Source: Thermoplasmata archaeon
GTDB taxonomy: Archaea; Thermoplasmatota; Thermoplasmata; Thermoplasmatales; Thermoplasmataceae
Direction of reading: 5' to 3'
Assembly: GCA_021850745.1 (NCBI GenBank)
Contig: JAJZKX010000010.1
Location: forward strand, 1 to 17,472
Length of the DNA: 17,472 nt
Shown: one piece after another, positions 6,423 to 14,276 of the stretch
Layout of the letters: each line of letters begins with the position of its first letter
Position numbering within the stretch: the first letter of the stretch is position 1
The notes under the pieces: model-generated
Database searches by the model: none
What the model saw: only the letters and a program-made list of their open reading frames with translations
Told to the model about the DNA's origin: nothing
Position numbers and translations under genes: made by a program

Positions 6423-8687
6423 TTATCTCCTTCTCAACCTCGGATTTGCCACTTCATCCATCCCTCTGGACACGAAGATGAAGGCGAATATGAACATGGT
6501 CAGGGCTATTGACGGGGGCAGGACCCACCAGGGAGCCCTCACAGCTAAGAAGAAGTTTCCCAGCATTGGCGAGAGCATTCCTCCCCATGTTGCAGCGGTC
6601 AGCGGCGCTATTCCAAGGAATTGCAGTGTCGATACTCCGGCTATGGCCCCGCTTATGGAAATTGCAAGCAGGTAAAGTAGCAGCGGGAGGATGTTGGGAA
6701 GGACATGCCGTCTGAGTATGGAAGGGGTTCTTGCTCCTGAGAGTTTGGCTGCCTCGACAAAAGACCTTGATTTTATCTGCCGTACTAGGCCTATGAGGGT
6801 GAACGTGGTGAAAGGCCATGATATTACTGTTACGATGAATATCAGGGTCAGGTATCCAGATCCCAGCACTGATGCCAGCGCAATCAGAAGTGCCAGCCCT
6901 GGTATCAGGAATATTGTCAGGGATAGTGTCTCAAAGAAGCTGCCGATTACGCCGCCCATATAACCTACAATCATCGCTATGAACAATCCTATGACGAGAA
7001 CAGCAAATCCTATTGAAAGGCCGATTTCCCAGTCTATGCCGAAACTCTGGATGAACTGGCTGAACACATTCTGCCCGTCAATGTTCGTACCAAGCAGGAA
7101 GACATTGCCAGTCGGAGTGTTCAGTGTCGGTGGGATCGGGTTTAAGTCGTGGGCCGTTGCATCGTAGGCGTACATGTAACCGGACTGTGATATGATTCCT
7201 ATCTCCTCCCTGCCAGTACTTGAGTCGTAGAACAGCAGGGGGCTGGTTATGTTGCCCTTATGCGACAGGATAGCCGACCATGTATAGGGATAGCCTGATA
7301 TCGGAGTCTGCATGGATATGAGAAATCCCTGGTTTGTCCCGAAGATGTATGTTGCGGCGGATTTGTCATATATAGGTCTGACGTCGTATGAGCCGTGCCC
7401 TGATATGAGGCTGAATTCTGATGTCACGAAGGTGCCGTTGGAATTCTGGCTCGTAAGAAACGCGTGATTGGCTGTCTCGGTTACAAAGGTGGAGGGAAAG
7501 CCTGAGCTGCCTTGAGAACTGTCAAGGTAAAGTATGGGGTGTGTTGTGCTGAGAACCTTATATGCAGTTCCATTGGACAGGTATATTCCATACACATTAT
7601 TGTTTGCAGTTGCTACAAATGCTGAATTGTAAGAGCCCTGCTGGTACTGGTACTTTGAGGGGATAAGGGGGGCATTCAATGTGACAGGGGATGCAAAGGT
7701 CCTGTTCCATACAATTGAGCCCGAAGATGCAGAATACTCTCTTGTCTGGTTTCCCACAGAAACAATGACAGAGGCGCCGTTATCGCTCGTGAAATAGGAG
7801 CCGTAGAAGCTCATTTTACTGGGCTTGATGGACTGTGACAACTGGGTGCTCCATATCTTGTGCAGTGTCGGATAAATGCCAAATTCATTCAGGTAATAAC
7901 CTGAGGCATTATGAGTTTCTGTGAACAGCTTGGCAATGGTGCCAAGACCAGGCGCCACTGAAGAGACGTCATAAAATGGAGTTGTGCCTGGCTGGAGCTG
8001 TGAGATCTGCTGAGTATTGCTTATAGGTGTGTAAACCAGCGTGCCGTTTTCAGGCAGGGACTGGTTCGAACTCAGCATTGGTGAGCCGTAGCCTACCTGG
8101 CCGCCCGTCCATGTTATCTCAGAGAGAGCCATAGTCCCATTTGAAGTGCCCCAAAGCAGGAAGTTCTGAAGCACCAGTGCCCCTCTTGCCCCAAACAGGG
8201 TATTGTAATTGGAAAAAGACACTATAGTAGGATCCAGGAGGGCATTTGATGAGTTCACGGAAACCGTTGTCAGCAGAGTGGTCGAATTTATCGGAGTCGA
8301 TGATGACCCACCCAGTCCAGCAGCATATATCTTTCCATTTGTTGTAGCAAATGAGACAATGTAACTTCCAGTTGTTACGCTGGAGGACGCGCTCATTGGC
8401 AAGAATTGTGAAGACCCCAGGTCGGAAGTCAGGTTAACTTCGAATCGCATATTCGCAGCATGTGTATCCACGGTTGGTGCGATATAAGAATAGGGTTGGG
8501 GCGCAATTATTGGTGAAATAAGCGCAATTACCCCGAATATTATGAGAATGTAAAGGCCAGCTTTTCCGTAGTTCGATTTATGGTATATCTTGAACTGCTT
8601 CTTGAAGCGGTTTATGGCATCACTTCTTCTCTGGGACTTTATCTTTTCAAACGTTTGTGGTCCTTTGTTTTCTTCATTTTCAGTCAA
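6423..8687 (-). CDS. DppC/OppC-type permease with large extracytoplasmic beta-propeller-like insert
   Basis: This is 754 residues, against about 300 for a normal DppC/OppC. A first membrane helix at 43-61 is followed by a roughly 450-residue hydrophilic region. The rest of a standard permease follows: LLGTNIDGQNVFSQ at 531-544, equivalent to the family HPLGTDxxGRDVxSR motif, helices from about 552 to 740, and the EAA loop FVEAAKLSGA at 643-652 that docks to the ATPase. The insert (about 65-515) contains repeated strand-rich units ending in NG/DG turns, for example near 108-124, 306-330, 354-378, 445-472 and 493-510. They resemble PQQ or WD40-like propeller blades. The insert has about a dozen N-glycosylation sequons and no cysteine, which fits the outside face. 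The start is TTG at 8687-8685, fixed by the Shine-Dalgarno AGGTGA seven bases upstream; no ATG occurs before the first helix. Permease identity is secure; the propeller reading rests on repeat shape alone. Confidence 0.9.
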   Translation of the reverse strand: MTENEENKGPQTFEKIKSQRRSDAINRFKKQFKIYHKSNYGKAGLYILIIFGVIALISPIIAPQPYSYIAPTVDTHAANMRFEVNLTSDLGSSQFLPMSASSSVTTGSYIVSFATTNGKIYAAGLGGSSSTPINSTTLLTTVSVNSSNALLDPTIVSFSNYNTLFGARGALVLQNFLLWGTSNGTMALSEITWTGGQVGYGSPMLSSNQSLPENGTLVYTPISNTQQISQLQPGTTPFYDVSSVAPGLGTIAKLFTETHNASGYYLNEFGIYPTLHKIWSTQLSQSIKPSKMSFYGSYFTSDNGASVIVSVGNQTREYSASSGSIVWNRTFASPVTLNAPLIPSKYQYQQGSYNSAFVATANNNVYGIYLSNGTAYKVLSTTHPILYLDSSQGSSGFPSTFVTETANHAFLTSQNSNGTFVTSEFSLISGHGSYDVRPIYDKSAATYIFGTNQGFLISMQTPISGYPYTWSAILSHKGNITSPLLFYDSSTGREEIGIISQSGYMYAYDATAHDLNPIPPTLNTPTGNVFLLGTNIDGQNVFSQFIQSFGIDWEIGLSIGFAVLVIGLFIAMIVGYMGGVIGSFFETLSLTIFLIPGLALLIALASVLGSGYLTLIFIVTVISWPFTTFTLIGLVRQIKSRSFVEAAKLSGARTPSILRRHVLPNILPLLLYLLAISISGAIAGVSTLQFLGIAPLTAATWGGMLSPMLGNFFLAVRAPWWVLPPSIALTMFIFAFIFVSRGMDEVANPRLRRR
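6425..6430 (-). promoter_or_regulatory. Shine-Dalgarno of the fused ATPase gene
   Basis: On the minus strand GGAGAT ends seven bases before the ATG at 6417. It overlaps the stop codon of the permease gene, so translation of the two is probably coupled. Confidence 0.7.
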
Positions 8688-8694
8688 AATTTAT

Positions 8695-8700
8695 TCACCT
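8695..8700 (-). promoter_or_regulatory. Shine-Dalgarno that fixes the TTG start of the DppC-like permease
   Basis: On the minus strand AGGTGA is followed by seven bases and then TTG at 8687. It overlaps the TAG stop of the upstream DppB gene. It is the main reason for accepting a TTG start. Confidence 0.75.
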
Positions 8701-9658
8701 AAACCTTTACTCTTGGGTCCAACCATGAGTGGATGAAGTCCACTATTAGGTATGCAAATATCGTAACCAGGGAGAACAGGAAAGTGGCAGCTTCTGATAG
8801 GGGGTAGTTTTCCGATAGTGTCGCGTTGTACAGCTCCAGGCCAATGCCGGGGTAACTGAATATAACATCAACTATCAATGCGCCACTGGCTACCAAAGCA
8901 AATTCCAGAGCCATCCTGGTGGAGATGGGGATCATGGCATTTCTTGCGGCATGCTTTCTTAGAATGCTTTTCTCGGGGACACCTTTAGCCCTCGCCGTGT
9001 TGATAAAATCTTCCCCGAGTATCGATACCATGGTAGCCCTCATTGTTATGAGATGACCAGTAGCACCTACTATGGCAAGGGAGATTAGTGGAAGCGACAG
9101 GTCCCACAGTATTGTAGTTATGGGGTCATTCCACTTAAATCCAGATGAAATGGGGAAGAACGAGCTGAAAGCCACTAAGTAGAGATACAGGACAATGCCC
9201 AGCACAAAGTAAGGAATGGAGCTGAGCACAAGGCTTGATGTCAGTATTAGAGACTCTGACTTCTTGTTCCTGAGCCTTGTTGTGGTGATTCCCAATGGAA
9301 TCCCAATGACCCAGCCCAGAATGGTTGCAGTGCCGATAAGGGCAAGTGTGTATGGCAGAGCCTGTGCAAGCTCTGCACTTATGCTTGACCCATTATAGTA
9401 GTCGTAGCCAAAATTGGCTGTGAACATATCCTTGAAATATATTAAAAAGCCTGTAAAGGACCATTTCCCACCATTAAGACCAAGTGAGGCAAGCAGTGCT
9501 TTCTTCTGGGCAGCGGTTGCCCTGGCGCCGAGAGAGTGAAGGAATAAATCGGCAGGGTTTCCAGGCATCAGCCGATATACAACAAATATGATGATTACTG
9601 TGAGAATTATAAGGATGGCGGCTTGAAGGATCTTTCTTGTGATCAGGTATATATTCAT
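8699..9658 (-). CDS. DppB/OppB-type peptide ABC transporter permease
   Basis: This 319-residue protein has the usual DppB length. It starts with a membrane helix at about 9-29 and the family sequence RLMPGNPAD at 29-37. A long extracytoplasmic loop to about residue 100 follows, then five further helices between about 103 and 310. The EAA loop GEDFINTARAKG at 215-226 is the contact point for the ATPase. With the adjoining DppC-like protein it should form the membrane channel for peptides. The gene lies 61 bp after the binding-protein gene and 11 bp before the next permease. ATG 9658-9656 is preceded by the Shine-Dalgarno GAGGT with eight bases between. There is nothing odd in its architecture, in contrast to its partner permease. 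It could carry other substrates of this family, such as oligosaccharides or nickel, but next to tricorn peptides are the best guess. Confidence 0.95.
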   Translation of the reverse strand: MNIYLITRKILQAAILIILTVIIIFVVYRLMPGNPADLFLHSLGARATAAQKKALLASLGLNGGKWSFTGFLIYFKDMFTANFGYDYYNGSSISAELAQALPYTLALIGTATILGWVIGIPLGITTTRLRNKKSESLILTSSLVLSSIPYFVLGIVLYLYLVAFSSFFPISSGFKWNDPITTILWDLSLPLISLAIVGATGHLITMRATMVSILGEDFINTARAKGVPEKSILRKHAARNAMIPISTRMALEFALVASGALIVDVIFSYPGIGLELYNATLSENYPLSEAATFLFSLVTIFAYLIVDFIHSWLDPRVKV

Positions 9659-9666
9659 GTGATTCT

Positions 9667-9671
9667 ACCTC
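9667..9671 (-). promoter_or_regulatory. Shine-Dalgarno of the DppB permease gene
   Basis: GAGGT on the minus strand lies eight bases before ATG 9658. Its presence marks this gene as internal to an operon, in contrast to the leaderless first genes of the window. Confidence 0.7.
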
Positions 9672-9672
9672 G

Positions 9673-9704
9673 CAAAAATAAATGGAAAAATAAAAAATTT
9701 ATTG
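9673..9704 (-). terminator. T-rich tract between binding-protein and permease genes
   Basis: Reading the minus strand after the binding-protein stop, the sequence has three T runs of five or six (TTTTTTATTTTT, then ATTTATTTTT). Archaeal RNA polymerase can stop at such tracts. A partial terminator here would give more binding protein than permease from one promoter. The last run could also act as a weak TATA box for the permease genes, being about 22 nt from their first ATG. Confidence 0.45.
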
Positions 9705-9719
9705 GGGAATAATTGATAT

Positions 9720-12700
9720 TTATGCTTTTCCCCTTCTGGACAGCCCGACAGCAACTCCGATGATGACCACTGCAGCTACCACAACTCCAATCACAACATA
9801 TGTGTAATTGAATGGGGCGGCTGGGGGTGCTACATGGTGGATTGAAGCTGCAGAGTAAACCATCATCGAGCTCAGTGGAGCCAAGCTCGTTGAGTTGTCA
9901 CCCATTACAGTTATTACCCACATATCAGCCGGAACCAGAGAACTGGACTGGTATGCCTGTTTCTGGAATGATGGGCTTGATGCGTTGCTGTAGGTGTACA
10001 GGTAAGGATAGAAGGTAGCAGATGCCTGGCCCTGGGAGTTGGTCTTTATGGTAAGGCCAGGTATGTATACGCTTCCAAATCCACTGTTGGGGTTAGGTGC
10101 AAGTACATCGGTTCCATTTGAGTTAACAAAGTAACCTCTGTTCGCTCCAAGTGCATTCTGTGCCAGGAACTCAACCTCATAGCCAGCGATCGGCTTACCG
10201 GATGTCGCGTTTGTAACTGTTGCGGTAAAGGTGATGCTGCCGTTGTAGTTCATTTCAGTCGTACTGCTTGTCACAGTTATCTTAACAGCTGGTGCGCCGT
10301 TAGAAAGTTCCAGTGGCAGTTCAATAGGCTGCTGCGTTCCAAAGCCATCGTTTGCATTGTTAGCTGTAGTCCATTCTGCTGGAAGCATGTACCCGGGTGC
10401 ACCTGTTACAGTGGCTCCAGATATTATGTCTCCAAAGAATAGATAGCTCTCGGCTATGTTTCCAGATGCCCCGAAGTTAAAGGTTGAGTTTGCTGACACC
10501 ATGATAACTATTGTTCCATTGCTTCCGGTTGTGCCGCTGATTGAGGTGATCTGGTTGTCATTGTACATTTTTGTGTTGTTTACAGAGACGTACGGAGATG
10601 TTCCAGTTGAAACCGTCTGGCTGCTGGAAGTCGGGGCAATGACCACAGCACCGGTCAACGACTCAATATTGTACTGGAACCCAGATATTGGATTGCCAGC
10701 CTCATTTGTCAGGGTTATGGTGTATTTCTGTGGTGCTCCACCTTTCTCCAATGGTCCTATGTTTGACGTCTGCATTCTAACTGAATGTGGCAGGATATTT
10801 ACCAGAACTGAACTCAGGCCGGGTCCGACACTTGAGCTGCTTGATGTTGCAACAACTGAAAGATTTACTGCACCGAGGTAGTCAGGTGTATATATTAGAG
10901 GCTGTGTGTTCAACACCTGGAATTCGTAGTTAGCCTGCCCATTGGAGTTCGTGGTCAAAGAGTTGCTGGTTATGTTAAGCAGCGCTCCCGCGGGGTTGAC
11001 TCCTACGAAGAGAGATGCTCCGCTTACCGGGTTTCCAGAACTGCTGTCCTTTACAGTAATGGTCAAGTTGGCGTACTGACCGTTGTAGAGGATGTTGGAA
11101 CTGGTTGTGACATTAACCTCAAGGTGGGATGTGTATGAGGATGTGAGCGGTGTTGCCCTCTTGTGGGTCGTCTCGAATGCATACCACATGTATCCAGTGT
11201 ATGGGAGAGCGTTTGTTCTTGATATGTTCACGAATGTTGTGTTTGTGAATTCAAGGATGTCAATTGGGTAACCAAAGTTTATCATGGTTGACTCGACTGC
11301 TGATATTCCCTGTATCTGTTTTGATATGGCAAGCCTCTGGGCCAGGTTTGTTATGGTGTTCAGCTCAATGGTCAGGTTGTTCATGTAGCTGTTTATCTGC
11401 TTTCCAGTGTAGCTGTGGTCAGCAAGTCCCACGCTCTGTGCCTGTGAGGCAGTCAAGCTTGAGAACGGACCAAGGTAGAACCCTGTGCCATTGCCGAGTG
11501 CCTGGTTATAGAAGGCAAAGTAGTCGCCTGTCGGGTCACCGGATATTCCAGTAATTCCAAGAGATATGACGTTATAGTTGTAATCCAACAGGTTCGGTAC
11601 CAGTGTGGTGAATGTTTCCTGTGTAACTGATGTTGGCACACCTACGGCAGTCCACCATTTCTGGATAAGCAGTGCTCCCTCTACTCCGATTGGATTTGAG
11701 GCCGCAGATGTTATCTGGATGTTGGCCTTGACGGGGTTGCCATTATAATACCAAACGCCAGAATGGTTGGTCATGCCAGGTATTGCCTTGATCAACGCTA
11801 TGGCTTTCTGGGGATCGTATGAATAGCCCGGTGTCGAGTCGTTTCTCCACAGTGGGTCAGATGTGGGGATTACCGGCTGTCCAAGGACATCATAGCCAGA
11901 TGATACCACTGATGCAAGATATGCCTTGTCTGTGGCATAGTTAAGGGCCTGCCTGAACTCAGTTATGTTGAATGGTGCGTTGTTTGCAAATGAATTCAGC
12001 TGCATGTATCCATAACCGCTGGACGGCTTGTGGTAAATATAAGTGTTAGGCATTGTTAGAACTGTTGGCACAAAGTTGGGTGTTACTCCCTGGGTAATTG
12101 TGTCAATCTGCCCCTTGAGCTCTGCTGTTACTGCATTGGATATAGACGTATAGAATGGGAAGTACAATGAATAGATCTTGGGCGTGTATTGCCTGTATGT
12201 GTTGTTGTTTATGTACTGTACAAAGTAGTGCGGGTTAACGTACAACTTCCATCCCTGGTTCTGTACCTCGTATCCCTTTGGCATTCCATATCCGCCATTC
12301 ATCATGAACGGACCAGTTCCAACAAGTCCCGGTGCAAAGCCATCGGATGTGTAGTTAAGGTTCCAGTTGTTGTAACCAAGTGTGCTCTTTGCAGCAGCAC
12401 TTGTGTTCATGTAGTTGAACTGGCCGGGTATTGTTGAGAAGTTGTGGCCGCCAAGTCCCCATATGTGATAAGGCAGGATCGGTGCGCCAAGTGTGTAAGT
12501 TGTGAAAGTGGCAGACTGGGAGCTGAGGAAGTACTGGACTGTGGTATTGCTGGTTGGTTCAACATTCACGATACTCTGATATGAACCAGAGAAATCTGTT
12601 GAGCCCTGAAGCATAAGCCATGACCAGACAAAATCTGCTGCTTGAACTGTGTGGGTCTGCATTTGAATATTGTTAGGGTACCTGAAAGTATGTGTATAAT

Positions 12701-13295
12701 GGGCGCCCGTTGTGTTGTTGGCAGACAACGTGTTGCTGTATGTATATGTCTGTGCGGCGTTTGAGCTGTTGTAGTCAGTCCACTGGACTCCCTGCCTGAT
12801 GTGAACAGTCCATATTACATTGTAATTTGTCCAAGCTCCAGTTAGCGGGTCGAAGGTAGTGTTGTTTCCAGTAAACTGTGTTGGACTGGCTGTTGTCTTG
12901 TTATAGACAGAATAGTTCCAGCTAGTTGCAAGCCACGGAACGTTGGTTCCGTTTGGAAGAGTCTGTACCGGTGAGTCGTAAATTTCATCCAGGAGAAGGA
13001 ATGAGTACAGACTGGAGGCTCTAAATTCATTTAGGTGACCAACATTGTTTGTAGCTCCTACGGTATACGTTCCATTCGTATAACCGGGTTCCTGCATAGT
13101 AGTTGTTGGGTAGGTCCAATTAGTTGGTGTGCTCGGTGAAGCTGGTGCATTGCTTGTACTGGCGGTAGAAGTTTTTAGTGCCTTGGAAGGAGTGGCGTTT
13201 CCTCCAAGTCCTGTGGAAAATGGTGCCAGCAACATTATTGCAATGATAACTAACACTGAGATCACTACAAGTCTTTCCAATTTGTTAGAAGACAC
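9720..13295 (-). CDS. Very large peptide-binding protein (SBP family 5) with Ig-like domains and C-terminal anchor
   Basis: This is 1191 residues from the chosen start, about twice a normal DppA/OppA. A hydrophobic segment at about 10-25 serves as signal peptide or N-terminal anchor, followed by a Ser/Thr/Pro-rich linker. The family 5 solute-binding domain covers about 70-700 (VGHLNEF near 85, FRQALNYATDKAYL at 447-460, DPQKAIALIK near 494). Three Ig-like or Big-like modules follow at roughly 725-835, 840-955 and 1000-1130, each with a phrase of the type GNPVSGA or GKPIAGY. A final membrane helix at 1166-1184 precedes SRRGKA. There is no lipobox cysteine and no cysteine at all, and about thirty N-glycosylation sequons. 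It should capture peptides outside and deliver them to the permease. The longest frame begins at TTG 13310, but the TATA box lies 26 nt before GTG 13295-13293, so I chose GTG with a leaderless mRNA. The specificity is inferred from context. Confidence 0.92.
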   Translation of the reverse strand: MSSNKLERLVVISVLVIIAIMLLAPFSTGLGGNATPSKALKTSTASTSNAPASPSTPTNWTYPTTTMQEPGYTNGTYTVGATNNVGHLNEFRASSLYSFLLLDEIYDSPVQTLPNGTNVPWLATSWNYSVYNKTTASPTQFTGNNTTFDPLTGAWTNYNVIWTVHIRQGVQWTDYNSSNAAQTYTYSNTLSANNTTGAHYTHTFRYPNNIQMQTHTVQAADFVWSWLMLQGSTDFSGSYQSIVNVEPTSNTTVQYFLSSQSATFTTYTLGAPILPYHIWGLGGHNFSTIPGQFNYMNTSAAAKSTLGYNNWNLNYTSDGFAPGLVGTGPFMMNGGYGMPKGYEVQNQGWKLYVNPHYFVQYINNNTYRQYTPKIYSLYFPFYTSISNAVTAELKGQIDTITQGVTPNFVPTVLTMPNTYIYHKPSSGYGYMQLNSFANNAPFNITEFRQALNYATDKAYLASVVSSGYDVLGQPVIPTSDPLWRNDSTPGYSYDPQKAIALIKAIPGMTNHSGVWYYNGNPVKANIQITSAASNPIGVEGALLIQKWWTAVGVPTSVTQETFTTLVPNLLDYNYNVISLGITGISGDPTGDYFAFYNQALGNGTGFYLGPFSSLTASQAQSVGLADHSYTGKQINSYMNNLTIELNTITNLAQRLAISKQIQGISAVESTMINFGYPIDILEFTNTTFVNISRTNALPYTGYMWYAFETTHKRATPLTSSYTSHLEVNVTTSSNILYNGQYANLTITVKDSSSGNPVSGASLFVGVNPAGALLNITSNSLTTNSNGQANYEFQVLNTQPLIYTPDYLGAVNLSVVATSSSSSVGPGLSSVLVNILPHSVRMQTSNIGPLEKGGAPQKYTITLTNEAGNPISGFQYNIESLTGAVVIAPTSSSQTVSTGTSPYVSVNNTKMYNDNQITSISGTTGSNGTIVIMVSANSTFNFGASGNIAESYLFFGDIISGATVTGAPGYMLPAEWTTANNANDGFGTQQPIELPLELSNGAPAVKITVTSSTTEMNYNGSITFTATVTNATSGKPIAGYEVEFLAQNALGANRGYFVNSNGTDVLAPNPNSGFGSVYIPGLTIKTNSQGQASATFYPYLYTYSNASSPSFQKQAYQSSSLVPADMWVITVMGDNSTSLAPLSSMMVYSAASIHHVAPPAAPFNYTYVVIGVVVAAVVIIGVAVGLSRRGKA

Positions 13296-13317
13296 GACAA
13301 ATATTAGCAAATAATTA

Positions 13318-13325
13318 ATTTAAAA
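13318..13325 (-). promoter_or_regulatory. TATA box of the peptide importer operon
   Basis: TTTTAAAT on the minus strand is centred about 26 nt before GTG 13295. The upstream TTG at 13310 is only about 12 nt from the box and could not be in a transcript started from it. The promoter therefore decides the start codon of the binding protein. Confidence 0.65.
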
Positions 13326-13434
13326 CTTTCTATACGATTTGCGTCTAAATAAAAGGACATATTATTGAAACCTTTTAAAATGCGGCTTCGCAAAGAATAA
13401 ATTTTCACCGTACCCTGTATTTCATTGCCTTGAC

Positions 13435-13446
13435 ATGCGATCGCAT
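13435..13446. repeat. Perfect 12-bp palindrome in the divergent promoter region
   Basis: ATGCGATCGCAT is fully self-complementary. It is about 140 bp from the importer start and 127 bp from the dehydrogenase start, too far to overlap either core promoter. It may be a binding site for a dimeric regulator, or chance. Confidence 0.35.
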
Positions 13447-13543
13447 ACCAATAAAATAATTCAAAAATTCCACTTTTTAACCTTTTTTAAAGAATTGTAC
13501 ATTCTGATTTTGCTTTCTGGCATGATAGGCAAAATCATTCATG

Positions 13544-13550
13544 TAAAATA
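13544..13550 (+). promoter_or_regulatory. TATA box of the short-chain dehydrogenase gene
   Basis: TAAAATA is centred 26 nt before ATG 13573 and no Shine-Dalgarno lies between them, so the mRNA is probably leaderless. Confidence 0.55.
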
Positions 13551-13572
13551 TGTGAAGATGCTTATGTAAACA

Positions 13573-14274
13573 ATGTCAAGAATCATTGTTTCAGGTGTAG
13601 GAAGCGGAATGGGCTGTAACGCCTCTAAGCTGCTTAAAGCTTCAGGCCATGACATTGCAATAATCTCGAGAGGAGAGAATGGCAAGAAAGTGGCTAGTGA
13701 AATTGACGCACACTACTCCAGCTGTGATCTCATGAATTGCGAAGATACTTCCAGGGCCATAAGCGAGCTAACAAAGAAACTTGGAGGCTTGGATGCTGTG
13801 GTGCACCTTGCAGGGGGGTTCTTTGGCACAAAGAAGGTTGAGGAAGTAGAACCATCTTACTTCGGTTCATCACTGAGCAGCAATGCAACCACATTCTACA
13901 ATGTGGTACAGGCTTCTGTGAAACATTTCTCAGGGTCTGGAGGCGCCATCGTTGTGATTTCAGCGGCAAGGAGCGTTTACATGAACAGCCATGTTGGCTA
14001 TGCAGCAGGGAAAGGCGCGATCGATTACATGGTTAAGCTGCTCGCCCATGAGCTGGCCGACAGGAACATAAGGGTCAATGCGATTTCTCCAGGCTTCATA
14101 ATTAAGGAAAACTGCGGCAATGCAGATTTCAGTGACCGGCTTGGAAAGAATGGAAGACATGATGCCAGGTATGTTTCGGAAGCCGTCAAGATGTTCATAG
14201 AAAACAGTCTCGTTACCGGCCAGATACTTGAGGTGGATGCCGGTTTCAGTTCACAGGTTTCCAGCGGGTTCTGA
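13573..14274 (+). CDS. Short-chain dehydrogenase/reductase (SDR family)
   Basis: This 233-residue protein is a classical SDR in size and motif order. The dinucleotide-binding loop is SGVGSGMG at 7-14. CDL at 51-53 matches the acidic residue that contacts adenine. HLAGG at 78-82 replaces the usual NNAG. The active-site residues are Asn104, Ser130, Tyr143 and Lys147 (YAAGK), and NAISPGF at 169-175 is the typical segment after the active site. Such enzymes reduce a ketone or oxidise an alcohol with NAD(P); in this context a 3-oxoacyl/3-hydroxyacyl-CoA reaction is reasonable but not shown. It has its own leaderless promoter and is followed after 38 bp by a thiolase-family gene that also has its own TATA box. 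Related functions, such as sugar or steroid-like dehydrogenases, cannot be ruled out from the motifs. Confidence 0.9.
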   Translation: MSRIIVSGVGSGMGCNASKLLKASGHDIAIISRGENGKKVASEIDAHYSSCDLMNCEDTSRAISELTKKLGGLDAVVHLAGGFFGTKKVEEVEPSYFGSSLSSNATTFYNVVQASVKHFSGSGGAIVVISAARSVYMNSHVGYAAGKGAIDYMVKLLAHELADRNIRVNAISPGFIIKENCGNADFSDRLGKNGRHDARYVSEAVKMFIENSLVTGQILEVDAGFSSQVSSGF

Positions 14275-14276
14275 TA

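Larger units (their letters stand above)
13296..13572. other. 277-bp divergent promoter region
   Basis: This AT-rich gap separates the importer operon (-) from the dehydrogenase gene (+). It holds a TATA box for each side close to the respective start codons. It also has a perfect 12-bp palindrome near the middle (13435-13446) and further T/A-rich stretches that look like TATA boxes (around 13371-13380 and 13482-13491) with no obvious gene behind them. I see no RNA gene and no convincing coding sequence. Confidence 0.6.

Noticed and set aside
6454..6819. 121-residue open frame overlapping the permease (-)
   Set aside because: It is in another frame of the same strand across the conserved permease C-terminus, with odd, Pro/His-rich composition typical of a shadow frame.
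10456..10881. 141-residue open frame opposite the binding protein (+)
   Set aside because: It is antisense to the Ig-like region and arises from the biased Thr/Ser/Asn codons there; there is no start signal.
13371..13392. TATA-like CCTTTTAAAA followed by a small hairpin TGCG-GCTT-CGCA, possible small RNA start
   Set aside because: The hairpin has only a 4-bp stem and there is no further structure, terminator or coding sequence to support an RNA gene.
13522..13569. 15-codon open frame ending 3 bp before the dehydrogenase start, possible leader peptide
   Set aside because: It overlaps the TATA box of the dehydrogenase gene, so it would need another promoter, and there is no Shine-Dalgarno or regulatory codon run.
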